From contig JBDNFP010000263.1 of assembly GCA_041689775.1 (NCBI GenBank), positions 1-30,548 of the forward strand: a stretch of DNA of 30,548 bases, given 5' to 3'. The notes below the pieces were generated by a model, which saw only the letters and a list, made by a program, of their open reading frames with translations, did not search any database and was not told the DNA's origin. The position numbers were made by a program, and so were the translations under genes. Source of the DNA: JBDNFP01 sp041689775 (GTDB lineage: Bacteria > Bacteroidota > Bacteroidia > Cytophagales > Spirosomataceae). Positions 18,036 to 26,967 of this stretch are shown here, one piece after another. The first letter of the stretch is position 1; each line of letters starts with the position of its first letter.

Positions 18036-18145
18036 ACTAAGGCTAATTATTGATGTGTATACAAATAAGATCTAACTATTTCACCTGGCACTCGCCAAGG
18101 TTATATTCTCATTAACATTTTTCCAAAATACAATACTTTCGGAAT

Positions 18146-18640
18146 TTACTTTCCAGAATTTATATTTTTTAATTCGGCGTTCATATCAGCTACTTTTAGC
18201 TTCAACTCCTGTTTATACAAGTCAAGGCGGTTCCCAACGGTTGTATCAAAGCTACCAATAATCTGAGCTGCCAATATTCCGGCATTTTTTGCGCCATTTA
18301 ACGCCACGGTTGCTACTGGCACTCCACCGGGCATCTGCAAAATCGAAAGGACCGAATCCCACCCATCAATGGAGTTGCTGGACAAAATCGGTACACCAAT
18401 AACGGGTAAGGTAGTGAGTGAGGCTATCATACCGGGCAAATGGGCGGCACCGCCCGCTCCGGCAATGATGACCTTTAGACCTCTACTCCGGGCGGTTTGT
18501 CCGTATTCAACCATTCGCTCAGGCGTACGGTGCGCCGATACTATCTCCATTTCAAACGCTACTCCCAGCTCGGTTAGTACGTCGGCAGCCTCTTGCATGA
18601 TCTTACGATCCGACAGGCTACCCATTATAATTCCGATCAT
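18146..18640 (-). CDS. purE: N5-carboxyaminoimidazole ribonucleotide mutase (PurE class I)
   Basis: A 164-residue cytosolic enzyme of de novo purine synthesis that moves the carboxyl group of N5-CAIR to give CAIR. Family motifs are complete: MGSLSDRKIM (6-15), SAHRTPERM (35-43), IAGAGGAAHLPGM (59-71) and SILQMPGGVPVATVA (99-113). The presence of purK next to it shows the class I two-step route rather than direct AIR carboxylation. It follows purK by 74 bases on the same strand. The length is normal and the sequence intact. Confidence 0.97.
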   Translation of the reverse strand: MIGIIMGSLSDRKIMQEAADVLTELGVAFEMEIVSAHRTPERMVEYGQTARSRGLKVIIAGAGGAAHLPGMIASLTTLPVIGVPILSSNSIDGWDSVLSILQMPGGVPVATVALNGAKNAGILAAQIIGSFDTTVGNRLDLYKQELKLKVADMNAELKNINSGK

Positions 18641-18714
18641 CTTAATTCTAGTTTATATTTTAGTTAAAAGTGCATGAGTTGAATGGACTTTTAACTCATC
18701 TACTCTATTGAACT

Positions 18715-19851
18715 TCAACTCTCCTTACTGAGTACCCGAACATTATTCTTGACAAATTCGGCTTTCTGTTTCAAAATTTCCGGGTTTGGGTCCATCAGGG
18801 TTACGTGGCCCATTTTCCGGAAAGGTTTGGTAATCGCTTTTCCGTACAGAAAGGGATATACTTCATCCGCAGTCAGTACAATTTCCATGCCTTCATAGTG
18901 AACAGGACCGGTATGTCCCTCTTCACCCAACAGGTTTACCATGGCCGCAGGCTCGTACTGATGGGTACTTCCCAGAGGTAAGCCAAGGATGGCCCGTAAA
19001 TGCTGCTCGTACTGAGACGTTGCGTTAGCCCTGATACTTTGGTGTCCGCTATTGTGCGGGCGGGGTGCCACTTCATTGATCAACACCTCACCTTCGGAGG
19101 TTACAAACATTTCAACGGCCAAAACCCCCACGATACCAAGTGCTTCGGCGGTACGGCAAGCTAACTCATCGGCCATTATGCGCTCCTCCTCCTCGATAAC
19201 GGCCGGAGAAAACAAGTACTCCACCAAATTATGCTCGGGATGAAATACCATTTCTACCACCGGGAAGGTCTTCATTTCTCCCGCGGGATTGCGGGCCACA
19301 ATCACCGCAATCTCCTTTTCAAAGTCGACTGCTTTTTCCAATAATCCTGGCGCGTCAAAGGCTTTGTGCAAATCGGCAGCGGTACCAATGCGCTGCACGC
19401 CCCGACCATCGTAGCCGTCTTTACCTAATTTATGAAAAGCGGGTAAAAAATCAGGATATTTGGCCACATCGGCTCGGTTTTCGGTCAGTATAAAATCGGC
19501 CGTGGGCAGGTTATGGTCGCGGTAGAATTGCTTCTGAATGCGTTTATCCTGGATCTGACGAATAACTGATGGCTGCGGATACACTTTCTTTCCCTCGCGT
19601 TCGAGTGCTTCCAGTGCTTCTACATTAACCTTCTCTATTTCGATGGTAATGATATCAAGGTCCTGGCCAAAAGCATACACCGTATCATAATCTTGTATTG
19701 ACCCTTGCTGAAAGTGCGGGGCAATACGACTACAAGGGGCTTCGGCGTCGGGATCAAGTACATGAATATCGAGGTTCCAGTCAACGGCAGCCTGTAAAAG
19801 CATGAGGCCTAATTGACCACCGCCCAGGATACCAATTCGGGATGAGAGCAT
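18715..19851 (-). CDS. purK: 5-(carboxyamino)imidazole ribonucleotide synthase (PurK)
   Basis: A 378-residue ATP-grasp enzyme that makes N5-CAIR from AIR, ATP and bicarbonate, feeding PurE. Visible are the N-terminal nucleotide-binding turn GILGGGQLG, the ATP-grasp core (HKLGKDGYDGRGVQ), the ligand segment VEMFVTSEGEVLINEVAPRP and NSGHQSI. The frame extends upstream to 19941, but the ATG at 19851 begins directly with the Rossmann-like strand (MLSSRIGILGGG), and the extension looks unlike PurK. The order purK then purE is the reverse of that in Escherichia coli. The small gene upstream ends 58 bases before the start. Confidence 0.97.
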   Translation of the reverse strand: MLSSRIGILGGGQLGLMLLQAAVDWNLDIHVLDPDAEAPCSRIAPHFQQGSIQDYDTVYAFGQDLDIITIEIEKVNVEALEALEREGKKVYPQPSVIRQIQDKRIQKQFYRDHNLPTADFILTENRADVAKYPDFLPAFHKLGKDGYDGRGVQRIGTAADLHKAFDAPGLLEKAVDFEKEIAVIVARNPAGEMKTFPVVEMVFHPEHNLVEYLFSPAVIEEEERIMADELACRTAEALGIVGVLAVEMFVTSEGEVLINEVAPRPHNSGHQSIRANATSQYEQHLRAILGLPLGSTHQYEPAAMVNLLGEEGHTGPVHYEGMEIVLTADEVYPFLYGKAITKPFRKMGHVTLMDPNPEILKQKAEFVKNNVRVLSKES

Positions 19852-19909
19852 AAATAGTACATACAGTAGGTTTCTGCAAAGTTGGCAGAAAAACCACACA
19901 ATTAAAACC

Positions 19910-20119
19910 TTACAGACCCATTTCGCTTGGGTCAATCCCAAATCGTCGGGCTGAGTCTTTCATTATTCCCAGCATTTCTGTGTAGCTAAAAAGCCGCCCC
20001 GCTAGGTAATCGAGTTCCTCAGCCTCGGCATACACTTTCTTTCCCTGCAAGTCCCGGATGTTTTCGTGGAGGGTAATAAGCACATCATAAAAAAATGGAG
20101 CAAACTCGTCTTGCTTCAT
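19910..20119 (-). CDS. small conserved-looking protein of unknown function upstream of purK
   Basis: A 69-residue soluble, acidic, helical protein (MKQDEFAPFFYDVLITLHEN at the N-terminus, ending RRFGIDPSEMGL). It has no signal peptide, membrane segment or cysteine. An in-frame TTG at 20131 is a less likely start than the ATG at 20119. It is the first gene of the minus-strand purK-purE-LysM series and is 58 bases from purK. I do not recognise the family. Typical codon use and the close link to purK suggest a real gene. Confidence 0.65.
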   Translation of the reverse strand: MKQDEFAPFFYDVLITLHENIRDLQGKKVYAEAEELDYLAGRLFSYTEMLGIMKDSARRFGIDPSEMGL

Positions 20120-20326
20120 AGTTAAAATCAATTCGCGAATAATAATCTGAATGGTTGGGTAAGACCACTTCTTACACTAGTGGTAACTAATTTTAGTTTT
20201 AACTCAATATTAATTAACCACTTTTTCGCTTAACATTTTCTTTACATTAATAAATCACTACCAAGTAACTAAAAAAATTAACTAATGCTTTACAACACTT
20301 AGTCAAGTACCTGCAGAAGGAGTGAA

Positions 20327-20334
20327 TAGTTTTG
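20327..20334 (+). promoter_or_regulatory. putative Bacteroidota -7 promoter element (TAGTTTTG) for the second susC
   Basis: TAGTTTTG matches TAnnTTTG, 67 bases before the susC ATG at 20401, and is identical to the element before the first susC. No clear TTTG lies 19-21 bases upstream. The 281-base AT-rich space between the small minus-strand gene and this susC (20120-20400) should hold divergent promoters; nothing else is recognised in it. Confidence 0.5.
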
Positions 20335-20400
20335 CATTCGAAATCAACCCCAAGGGTTAGTCTTCGTAATTACGTACAATTTAATTCAACCCAACAACGT

Positions 20401-23400
20401 ATGAAACTACGTGTATTCTCACGTCAGAGTAGTATCTACAAAGGTTTAAAACCTCTACTCTTATTACTGGCTATCTGTTCACTAGCCAGTAATTCTTTCG
20501 CTCAGAACCTCATTTCCGGAAAAGTCACCTCCCAGGAAGATGGAGAAGTAATTCCTGGTGTTAGCATTATCGTAAAAGGCACCAACGTAGGCACTACCAC
20601 CACGATCGATGGAAACTATATTCTCAACGTACCAACGGGTAAAACCAATCTGGTTTTCTCTTTCGTGGGGTTCACCACCCAGGAAATTAGCATCAATAAC
20701 CGTTCTACCATCGATGTAGTACTGGTTACCGATCTTCGTCAGCTCCAAGAGGTAGTTGTAACTGCACTAGGTATAAAGAAAGATATTCGCCGCACGGGGG
20801 TTGCCATTCAATCACTCGACGGAGCTTCTACCGTTAAAGCCCGCGAACCCAACGCCATCAATGCGTTGGCCGGGAAAATAGCCGGTCTGACCATCGGAAC
20901 TCAGCCCGAGCTTCTTCGCAGGCCGAATATCCTGCTGCGTGGTAATTCTGATGTTCTGTTCGTAATTGATGGTGTTCCCGTCAACTCCGACACCTGGAAC
21001 GTGAGTCCCGACGATATTGAAACGTATTCTGTATTAAAAGGAGCGACTGCCGCCGCACTTTACGGTTTTCGTGGCAAAAATGGCGCGATCCTGATCACTA
21101 CCAAGCGTGGTACCAAAGACAAGCGCGGTTTCTCAGTGGATGTTAACTCTTCCACAATGATGGATAATGGCTTCTACGCCATCCCAAAAGTGCAGGATGA
21201 GTACGGTCCCGGTGACCACGGGCGTTATGCCTTCGTAGACGGTAAAGGAGGTGGACTCAATGACGGCGACTACGATGCCGGTTGGGGGCCTAAATTTGAA
21301 GGGCAGCCAATTCCACAGTACGACAGCCCCATTGACCCTGTCACGGGTGTTCGCATTCCTACCCCTTACGTGGCAAGAGGAAAGGATAATCTTAAACGTT
21401 TCCTAAATCCAGGTATACTTTCGACCAACAATATTTCGGTTTCGGCTTCCAGCGATAAGTACAACCTACGTTTTTCAACTTCACAAATATCCCAGAAAGG
21501 TATTGTACCCAATACTAAACTGAGTATTACCAACTTCAACATAACGGCTGACTATAAGTTTTCGGATCGTTTGAAATTTGAGTCGGGATTGCAATACAAT
21601 CGTCAATACACGCCCAACATCCCCGACGTTAACTACGGCCCCAATTCCATTATTTACAACATGGTACTATGGGGTGGTGCTGACTGGAACATTGATGACA
21701 TGCGCAACTACTGGCAGCCGGGGAAGGAGGGTATTCAGCAAATCTATGCCGAGTACCAGCGGTACAACAACCCTTACTTCATGAGCCACGAGTGGCTTCG
21801 TGGCCACCAAAAAACTGATATCATCGGGCAAGCGGCTATGACTTACAAGCTCACGGACTTCCTGGACGTAATGCTTCGTACACAGGTGACCACTTGGAAC
21901 CTTTTCAGAAATGAAAAATTCCCTTATTCGGCGGGCTCCTATGGTCGCGACGAACGCCGGGGCGATTACCGTGAAGACCGTCGGAACCTGTTTGAGAATA
22001 ATACAGATGTACTCATTCGTTTCGACAAAGATCTCTTTCCTGGTTTGAATGCCAAAGTTTGGGCGGGAGGAAACATCCGTAGCTTTGAGTATAATTCCCA
22101 GTATGGTTCCACCAATTACTTGAATGTTCCGGGACTCTATAATTTCAATAACTCAGCTAATCCGGTTCAAACCTCTAACTTCGCATCGGCCATGCGCGTA
22201 AATTCAGCGTACTACTCAGCTGACTTTACTTACAAGGATTATTTTACCATTTCGACCACAGGTCGGGTAGATAAGCTTTCAACCCTTCCTACTGGTAACA
22301 ACACCTTCTTCTATCCTTCCGTGGCCTTGTCCACCGTGCTTTCCGACTACATCAAGCTACCCGAAATCGTTTCGTTCTTCAAACTGCGCGGCTCCTATGC
22401 CAACGTGAAGGATGGCCTGACTCGCTCAACTATTGGTACTACTCCGGCATTGGGTGATGGTAACCCGCTCCCATACGGAGATCAGTACTACTCTCCTTAC
22501 GACGGACCTACCTACCAGAATGCAGCGGTATATTCAACGCCATTTGCTTACAACAATACCCCTTCGGCCTACTATACCAACACGCTCAACAACCCGAATC
22601 TGCGACCTAGCTCTACTTCCCAATCAGAGATTGGCCTGGACTTTCGGATCATGCAAAATAAGCTGGGACTTGATGTAACGTATTTTGTGTCGAACGAAGG
22701 TCCGCGGATTTTTTCCCTGCCTGTATCTACTACTACGGGCTATGGCTCAGCCCTGGTAAACGGGATCAAAACCAAGAAAACGGGTTGGGAAATTGCTCTT
22801 ACGGGCTCTCCGATCCGTTCGACCAATGGATTGAACTGGAATATTGTCGCCAACTACTCTACCTTCAAGGAAGTACTTACCGAGATTTATCCCGGTGTGG
22901 ATGCCTTGAATAATTTCTTCAAAGTAGGTGATCGCCTGGATAAGTTTTACGGTCGTGCTTTTGCAAAAACAGCCGATGGTCAAATCATCAATGATGTCTC
23001 CGGTCGCCCAATATACCTGCCCGTCGCTCAGGAATTAGGCTACGTAAACCCAAAGTTTGTGTTTGGTATCAACAACAAATTCAGCTACCGAGATTTCAAT
23101 TTCAGCTTCCAGTTTGACGGCCGAATTGGTGGGGTGATCTCCAACTACGTTCAGCGGCAGACCTTCCGCGGAGGCCGCCACATTGCGCTGGTGCAAGGCG
23201 AAATGGGTGACGCCCGCTACCAGGACTATCTGGGTAACCGTACTTGGGTAGGTGAAGGTGTTCAGGTGTCCAACGGCGCTAAGTTAAACTATGATGCCAA
23301 CGGAAATATTACCAACCTGAGTGAATTGAGCTTTACCCCCAATACTACCAAACAATTCTTGCAAGACTGGGTAAGCCGCTATTATAACTCCGACGAAGGT

Positions 23401-23643
23401 AACCTGATGAGCCGCTCTTTTGGTATGCTTCGTGAAGTAGTAATTGGGTACTCGCTGCCCGCTCCACTTCTTAAAAAAACCAAGTTTATCCGCAACGCCA
23501 CGGTTTCGCTGGTGGGACGTAACCTGCTCTATTTTGCCGAAAAGAAGGACATTGATCTTAACCAGTACATCGGCGGCGGTAGCTCAGGATTGCAGACTCC
23601 GTCAACCCGTCGTTACGGTATCAATCTTAGCCTTACTTTTTAA
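20401..23643 (+). CDS. SusC/RagA-family TonB-dependent outer-membrane receptor
   Basis: An intact 1080-residue SusC-like transporter. It has a long signal peptide (1-35, ending NSFAQ), a carboxypeptidase-D regulatory-like domain (about 37-108, LISGKVTSQEDGEVIPGVSI), the TonB-box-like EVVVTALG (117-124), a plug (about 125-236, with VLFVIDGVPVN and YGFRGKNGAILITT) and a beta-barrel ending in LTF. A TTG-started extension to 20332 exists, but the ATG at 20401 gives the signal peptide. SusD follows after 63 bases, so the two form a pedal-bin import complex. The downstream phosphatase, PhnZ-like and phosphoesterase genes suggest that the imported compound contains phosphorus; this is inferred from context. 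It is not a close copy of the broken susC at 2269: the TonB-box and plug sequences differ clearly. Confidence 0.95.
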   Translation: MKLRVFSRQSSIYKGLKPLLLLLAICSLASNSFAQNLISGKVTSQEDGEVIPGVSIIVKGTNVGTTTTIDGNYILNVPTGKTNLVFSFVGFTTQEISINNRSTIDVVLVTDLRQLQEVVVTALGIKKDIRRTGVAIQSLDGASTVKAREPNAINALAGKIAGLTIGTQPELLRRPNILLRGNSDVLFVIDGVPVNSDTWNVSPDDIETYSVLKGATAAALYGFRGKNGAILITTKRGTKDKRGFSVDVNSSTMMDNGFYAIPKVQDEYGPGDHGRYAFVDGKGGGLNDGDYDAGWGPKFEGQPIPQYDSPIDPVTGVRIPTPYVARGKDNLKRFLNPGILSTNNISVSASSDKYNLRFSTSQISQKGIVPNTKLSITNFNITADYKFSDRLKFESGLQYNRQYTPNIPDVNYGPNSIIYNMVLWGGADWNIDDMRNYWQPGKEGIQQIYAEYQRYNNPYFMSHEWLRGHQKTDIIGQAAMTYKLTDFLDVMLRTQVTTWNLFRNEKFPYSAGSYGRDERRGDYREDRRNLFENNTDVLIRFDKDLFPGLNAKVWAGGNIRSFEYNSQYGSTNYLNVPGLYNFNNSANPVQTSNFASAMRVNSAYYSADFTYKDYFTISTTGRVDKLSTLPTGNNTFFYPSVALSTVLSDYIKLPEIVSFFKLRGSYANVKDGLTRSTIGTTPALGDGNPLPYGDQYYSPYDGPTYQNAAVYSTPFAYNNTPSAYYTNTLNNPNLRPSSTSQSEIGLDFRIMQNKLGLDVTYFVSNEGPRIFSLPVSTTTGYGSALVNGIKTKKTGWEIALTGSPIRSTNGLNWNIVANYSTFKEVLTEIYPGVDALNNFFKVGDRLDKFYGRAFAKTADGQIINDVSGRPIYLPVAQELGYVNPKFVFGINNKFSYRDFNFSFQFDGRIGGVISNYVQRQTFRGGRHIALVQGEMGDARYQDYLGNRTWVGEGVQVSNGAKLNYDANGNITNLSELSFTPNTTKQFLQDWVSRYYNSDEGNLMSRSFGMLREVVIGYSLPAPLLKKTKFIRNATVSLVGRNLLYFAEKKDIDLNQYIGGGSSGLQTPSTRRYGINLSLTF

Positions 23644-23706
23644 AGAAAGAGGTACGGAGACAAGAAATAATAGAAGACGGGAGCGTATCCCGATTCACTC
23701 AATTAC

Positions 23707-25311
23707 ATGACAATTATGAAAATCACAAAATACATTCAAATGGCTGTCATCGGGTTTGGGATCACCCTGACAAGCTGTGAAACTACGTTCGAACAGCTCG
23801 AAAAAGACCCCAACCGCGCCGTTTCGGCACCCGCCTCTTTGGTACTGCAAGGCGTGGAGTTTGACTTGTACAACAACACCGGCCGCCCGTTCAGCTCGGA
23901 AATGCGTTGGAACCAATTTTACGCCATCAACTACAACTACTATGGTACCAACGAATACCAGTGGTCGGAGGCGCCAAACCATTACTACACCTTAAAAAAC
24001 GTCACTCGAATGGAACAGGAAGCCAAGCGGGCTGGTGCTGCCGACGTAAACGGCTACGCCGCTTTGGGGAAGTTCTTCCGGGCTTTCTACTTTGACCAGA
24101 TGTCGGTACGAATGGGTGACCTACCCGTGATGGCAGCCCTCTCAGGAACAGAGAACCTGACGCCTAAGTACGATTCGCAAAAAGCCATATATACCCAGAT
24201 TTTGAAGTGGCTGGATGACGCAAACACCGATATGACCACTTTGATTGCCCGGGGAGAAACCACCGTGACGGGTGATTTCTACTTCAATGGTGACCTCCGC
24301 AAATGGCAGAAAGTGGTCAATACGTTTAAACTGAGAATTCTACTTCGTCTGAGTAAAAAAGAAGGAGATAACGAGTTAAATGTAAAAGCTCGTTTTGCCG
24401 AAGTAGTCAGTAATCCGGCTAAATTCCCTTTACTGGGTGGAATGGGAGATAATCTTCAATTTGTTTCCAACAATTTCAATAAGTATCCATCAAACCCCGA
24501 TAACTTCGGTTTTGACGCAACCCGTCAGAATATGGCCAAAACGTACATTGACCTGATGGTAGCCCGCAAGGACCCCCGCGTTATGGTAGTAGCCGAGCCC
24601 GCCGGGGCGGAATTAAAGGCTGGGAAAGTAGCTTCTGATTTCACTGCTTTTGTGGGTGCCGGTTCAGGTGAAGATTTGACTGACATGGCCGAGAAAGCCG
24701 GCCGTAACAATGGCGCTGGTTTTGCCCCCGGTACATACTCCTTCCAAAGCCGCTCGCGCTATTACAGCAATTACGTTGGGGAGGCTGTTTTCCTTGTTGG
24801 TTATCCCGAAATGTGCTTCAATATGGCCGAAGGCATCAACCGCGGCTGGACCACCGGTAATGCCGAGCAGTGGTACAAACTAGGTATTCAGGCTTCGCAG
24901 GAATTTTATGGAGTAAAAACCGGACCACTCACCATGCGCTATTCTAAAACGGGGGGACGTGATGCTTCTGACTTTGGTACGTACACCGTAAATTTTGATT
25001 TTGATACCCACTACGCTCAACCTTTGGTACAATATAGTGGCAACAACGCCACTGGTTTGAATCAGATCCTTACCCAAAAGTACCTGGCATTTTTTATGAA
25101 CTCAGGTATGGAAGCTTACTTCAACTACCGTCGCACGGGAATACCTGCCTTCCTGACGGGTGTGGGTACGGGCAATTCCGGCCGGATCGCGACTCGCTGG
25201 CAGTACTTTTTCTCCGAGCGTACTACCAACGAAACGAATTACAAAGCCGCCATTCAATCTCAGTTTGGGGGCAAAGATGACATTAATGACCAACTATGGA
25301 TTTCCAAGTAA
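23707..25311 (+). CDS. SusD/RagB-family nutrient-binding lipoprotein (SusD-like_2 type)
   Basis: A 534-residue surface lipoprotein with a signal peptide ending in lipobox LTSC (about Cys22) and the helical TPR-type fold of the SusD-like_2 group: FEQLEKDPNRA near the N-terminus, YAALGKFFRAFYFDQMSVRMGD-like segment around 117-138, NGDLRKWQKVVNTFKLRILL around 197, and EAYFNYRRTGIP near the C-terminus. It would bind the substrate at the cell surface and cap the SusC channel. Two possible starts exist, ATG at 23707 or 23716, and both keep the signal. It belongs to a different SusD subgroup from the broken gene at 5295. A very strong terminator lies 27 bases after its stop. Confidence 0.94.
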   Translation: MTIMKITKYIQMAVIGFGITLTSCETTFEQLEKDPNRAVSAPASLVLQGVEFDLYNNTGRPFSSEMRWNQFYAINYNYYGTNEYQWSEAPNHYYTLKNVTRMEQEAKRAGAADVNGYAALGKFFRAFYFDQMSVRMGDLPVMAALSGTENLTPKYDSQKAIYTQILKWLDDANTDMTTLIARGETTVTGDFYFNGDLRKWQKVVNTFKLRILLRLSKKEGDNELNVKARFAEVVSNPAKFPLLGGMGDNLQFVSNNFNKYPSNPDNFGFDATRQNMAKTYIDLMVARKDPRVMVVAEPAGAELKAGKVASDFTAFVGAGSGEDLTDMAEKAGRNNGAGFAPGTYSFQSRSRYYSNYVGEAVFLVGYPEMCFNMAEGINRGWTTGNAEQWYKLGIQASQEFYGVKTGPLTMRYSKTGGRDASDFGTYTVNFDFDTHYAQPLVQYSGNNATGLNQILTQKYLAFFMNSGMEAYFNYRRTGIPAFLTGVGTGNSGRIATRWQYFFSERTTNETNYKAAIQSQFGGKDDINDQLWISK

Positions 25312-25338
25312 TTATTCGTAAATTGATTGCATAGGTTT

Positions 25339-25387
25339 GGTGACCAAAAAAAGCGGGAGTAAATTACTCCCGCTTTTTTTGGTCACC
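25339..25387. terminator. exceptionally long perfect hairpin terminator after susD
   Basis: A 22-bp perfect stem (25339-25360 with 25366-25387), extendable by one A-T pair, with a 3-5 base loop. The stem contains A7/T7 and the GC block AGCGGGAGT. It separates the susCD transcript from the phosphatase gene that starts 64 bases later. Confidence 0.93.
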
Positions 25388-25451
25388 TGATAGTCCGATT
25401 TACTATTTTAGCATTATTATACTCAACGCTCATCTCAATTCCCTTGTATTC

Positions 25452-26327
25452 ATGAAACTTCTACTATTCCTGACCTTTTTTATCTCCTACACAACTGCTT
25501 CGGCTCAAAAAAGAGTAGTTGTCATTGGACTAGATGGACTTAGCCCCGATGGCATTCAGAAAGCCCCCACGCCCACGCTTGACTCCCTCATGAAAGCAGG
25601 GAGTTATTCTATGAATGCCAAGGCGGTATACCCAAGTTCCAGTAGTCCTAACTGGGCCTCGATGATAACCGGAACTTCCCCCGCGCACCACGAAATATGG
25701 AACAACGCCTGGAAGCGAACCGACATTGCCGATAAATCATACTGCGGTGGGACCAAAGGTCAGCTTTACCCAACTATTTTCCGGGCAGTGCGGGAGCAAA
25801 ATAAAAATGCCACGATCGCCTGTTTTTACGATTGGGATGATTTTGGCCGATTGATGGAAGATGATGTGTGTACCGTAAAAGAAGACCGGAAAGGCGAAGA
25901 CGACACCGCCGAACGAGCGGCAGAGTATATCGCCGCCAATGCTCCCCTTTTTACATTTGTCCACCTTGACCACGTAGACCACGCTGGGCACGAAAGCGGC
26001 CACGGCACGCCCGCCTACTATGAGTCGGTGACCAAAGCAGATCAATTGATTGGAAAAATAATGAACGCCATCCGGAAATCGGGTAAGGCTAATGAAACGG
26101 TGGTAATTATTACCGCCGACCACGGAGGACTGGAAAAAGGACACGGTGGTACTAGCGTCGCTGAGATGACTATCCCGTGGATTATTTCGGGTAAAGGCAT
26201 CAAGGTAAACCATCCCTTGAAAACTTCCATTGATACGTTCGACACCGCCGTCACCGTTGCCAAAGTACTCAACGTAAAACCCTTCGAATGCTGGACGGGT
26301 AAGGCAATTACCGAAACCATAAAGTAA
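25452..26327 (+). CDS. secreted alkaline-phosphatase-superfamily phosphodiesterase/pyrophosphatase
   Basis: A 291-residue exported hydrolase (signal peptide 1-19, ending ASAQ) of the type I phosphodiesterase/nucleotide pyrophosphatase group. Two-metal residues are in place: Asp28 in GLDGLS, a nucleophile probably Ser64 in SSSSPNWASMITG (position of Thr in the NPP motif), Asp176 and His180 in HVDHAGHESG, Asp223-His224 in TADHGG, and His231 in KGHGGTS. At 291 residues it is compact compared with many NPP enzymes, but the metal set is complete. It would hydrolyse phosphodiesters or monoesters in the periplasm. Phosphonoacetate hydrolase belongs to the same superfamily, so C-P cleavage is a less likely alternative. 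It heads a three-gene run with a PhnZ-like oxygenase and a phosphoesterase fusion. Confidence 0.9.
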   Translation: MKLLLFLTFFISYTTASAQKRVVVIGLDGLSPDGIQKAPTPTLDSLMKAGSYSMNAKAVYPSSSSPNWASMITGTSPAHHEIWNNAWKRTDIADKSYCGGTKGQLYPTIFRAVREQNKNATIACFYDWDDFGRLMEDDVCTVKEDRKGEDDTAERAAEYIAANAPLFTFVHLDHVDHAGHESGHGTPAYYESVTKADQLIGKIMNAIRKSGKANETVVIITADHGGLEKGHGGTSVAEMTIPWIISGKGIKVNHPLKTSIDTFDTAVTVAKVLNVKPFECWTGKAITETIK

Positions 26328-26341
26328 GGGAGTTCAGATCA

Positions 26342-26365
26342 ATTCTATCATTCTATCATTCTAAA
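26342..26365 (+). repeat. three tandem 8-bp units directly before a TTG start
   Basis: ATTCTATC, ATTCTATC and ATTCTAAA lie head to tail between the phosphatase stop and the TTG start of the PhnZ-like gene, occupying the ribosome-binding region. Copy-number change would alter the spacing, not the coding frame. Confidence 0.6.
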
Positions 26366-26935
26366 TTGAAAAAAATCCAGGCACTTTCCGAAATCCGCGA
26401 TTTATTCGATCACTATGGACGCGATCCGTACTACGGAGAAGATGTCTCGCAGTTTCAGCACGCCGCGCAGGCCGCCGAACTAGCTAAACGCGATGGCTTT
26501 GACGTAGAAGTACAAACCGCCGCTTTTTTGCACGACATTGGCCACATGTTACCGACCGATGATCCAGCCGAACTAATGGATGAATACGGTCGCCGCGACC
26601 ACGAAGGAGTCGCCGCCGATTGGTTGCGTGAGCGGGGCTTTTCGGAAAAAGTAGGTGTACTGATTGAAAATCACGTCAACGCCAAACGGTACCTCACCTG
26701 GAAAAAGCCCGCCTACTTTGCGGCACTCTCTGCGGCAAGTGTACAGACGCTCGCTTTTCAGGGTGGCCCTATGGCGGAAGAAGAGGCCTTATCTTTTGAA
26801 AATAATCCCTATTTTGACCTAATCATCCGCATGCGACGCTGGGACGAAGCCGCCAAAATGCTCGACTACCCTACCCCCAATCTTGATCATTATGTAGAAT
26901 TGATCGGAAAGTCGTTAGCGGTTAAGACAAATTAG
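26366..26935 (+). CDS. PhnZ/TmpB-like HD-domain mixed-valent diiron oxygenase
   Basis: A 189-residue cytosolic HD-domain protein of the type linked to phosphonate degradation. Candidate diiron ligands are His32, His56, Asp57, His79, His103 and Asp160. Their spacing agrees, with one residue of difference, with the ligands I recall for PhnZ (His34, His58, Asp59, His80, His104, Asp161). Candidate substrate residues also match: Tyr22 and Glu25 in YYGE (PhnZ Tyr24 and Glu27), His60 in HDIGH and Lys107. PhnZ oxidatively cleaves 2-amino-1-hydroxyethylphosphonate to glycine and phosphate; TmpB acts on the trimethyl analogue. No PhnY/TmpA hydroxylase lies in the window. The start is TTG at 26366, since no in-frame ATG exists after the previous gene's stop. 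The gene lies between two phosphate-ester hydrolase genes. A related HD hydrolase or an inositol-oxygenase-like enzyme is the alternative. Confidence 0.85.
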   Translation: MKKIQALSEIRDLFDHYGRDPYYGEDVSQFQHAAQAAELAKRDGFDVEVQTAAFLHDIGHMLPTDDPAELMDEYGRRDHEGVAADWLRERGFSEKVGVLIENHVNAKRYLTWKKPAYFAALSAASVQTLAFQGGPMAEEEALSFENNPYFDLIIRMRRWDEAAKMLDYPTPNLDHYVELIGKSLAVKTN

Positions 26936-26967
26936 CATTTACCTACCTACTTTTTACCAAATATTTC

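Noticed and set aside
25737..26213. Minus-strand open frame of 158 codons
   Set aside because: It is the mirror of the phosphatase gene, whose metal motifs prove the plus-strand reading; the antisense product has no recognisable features.
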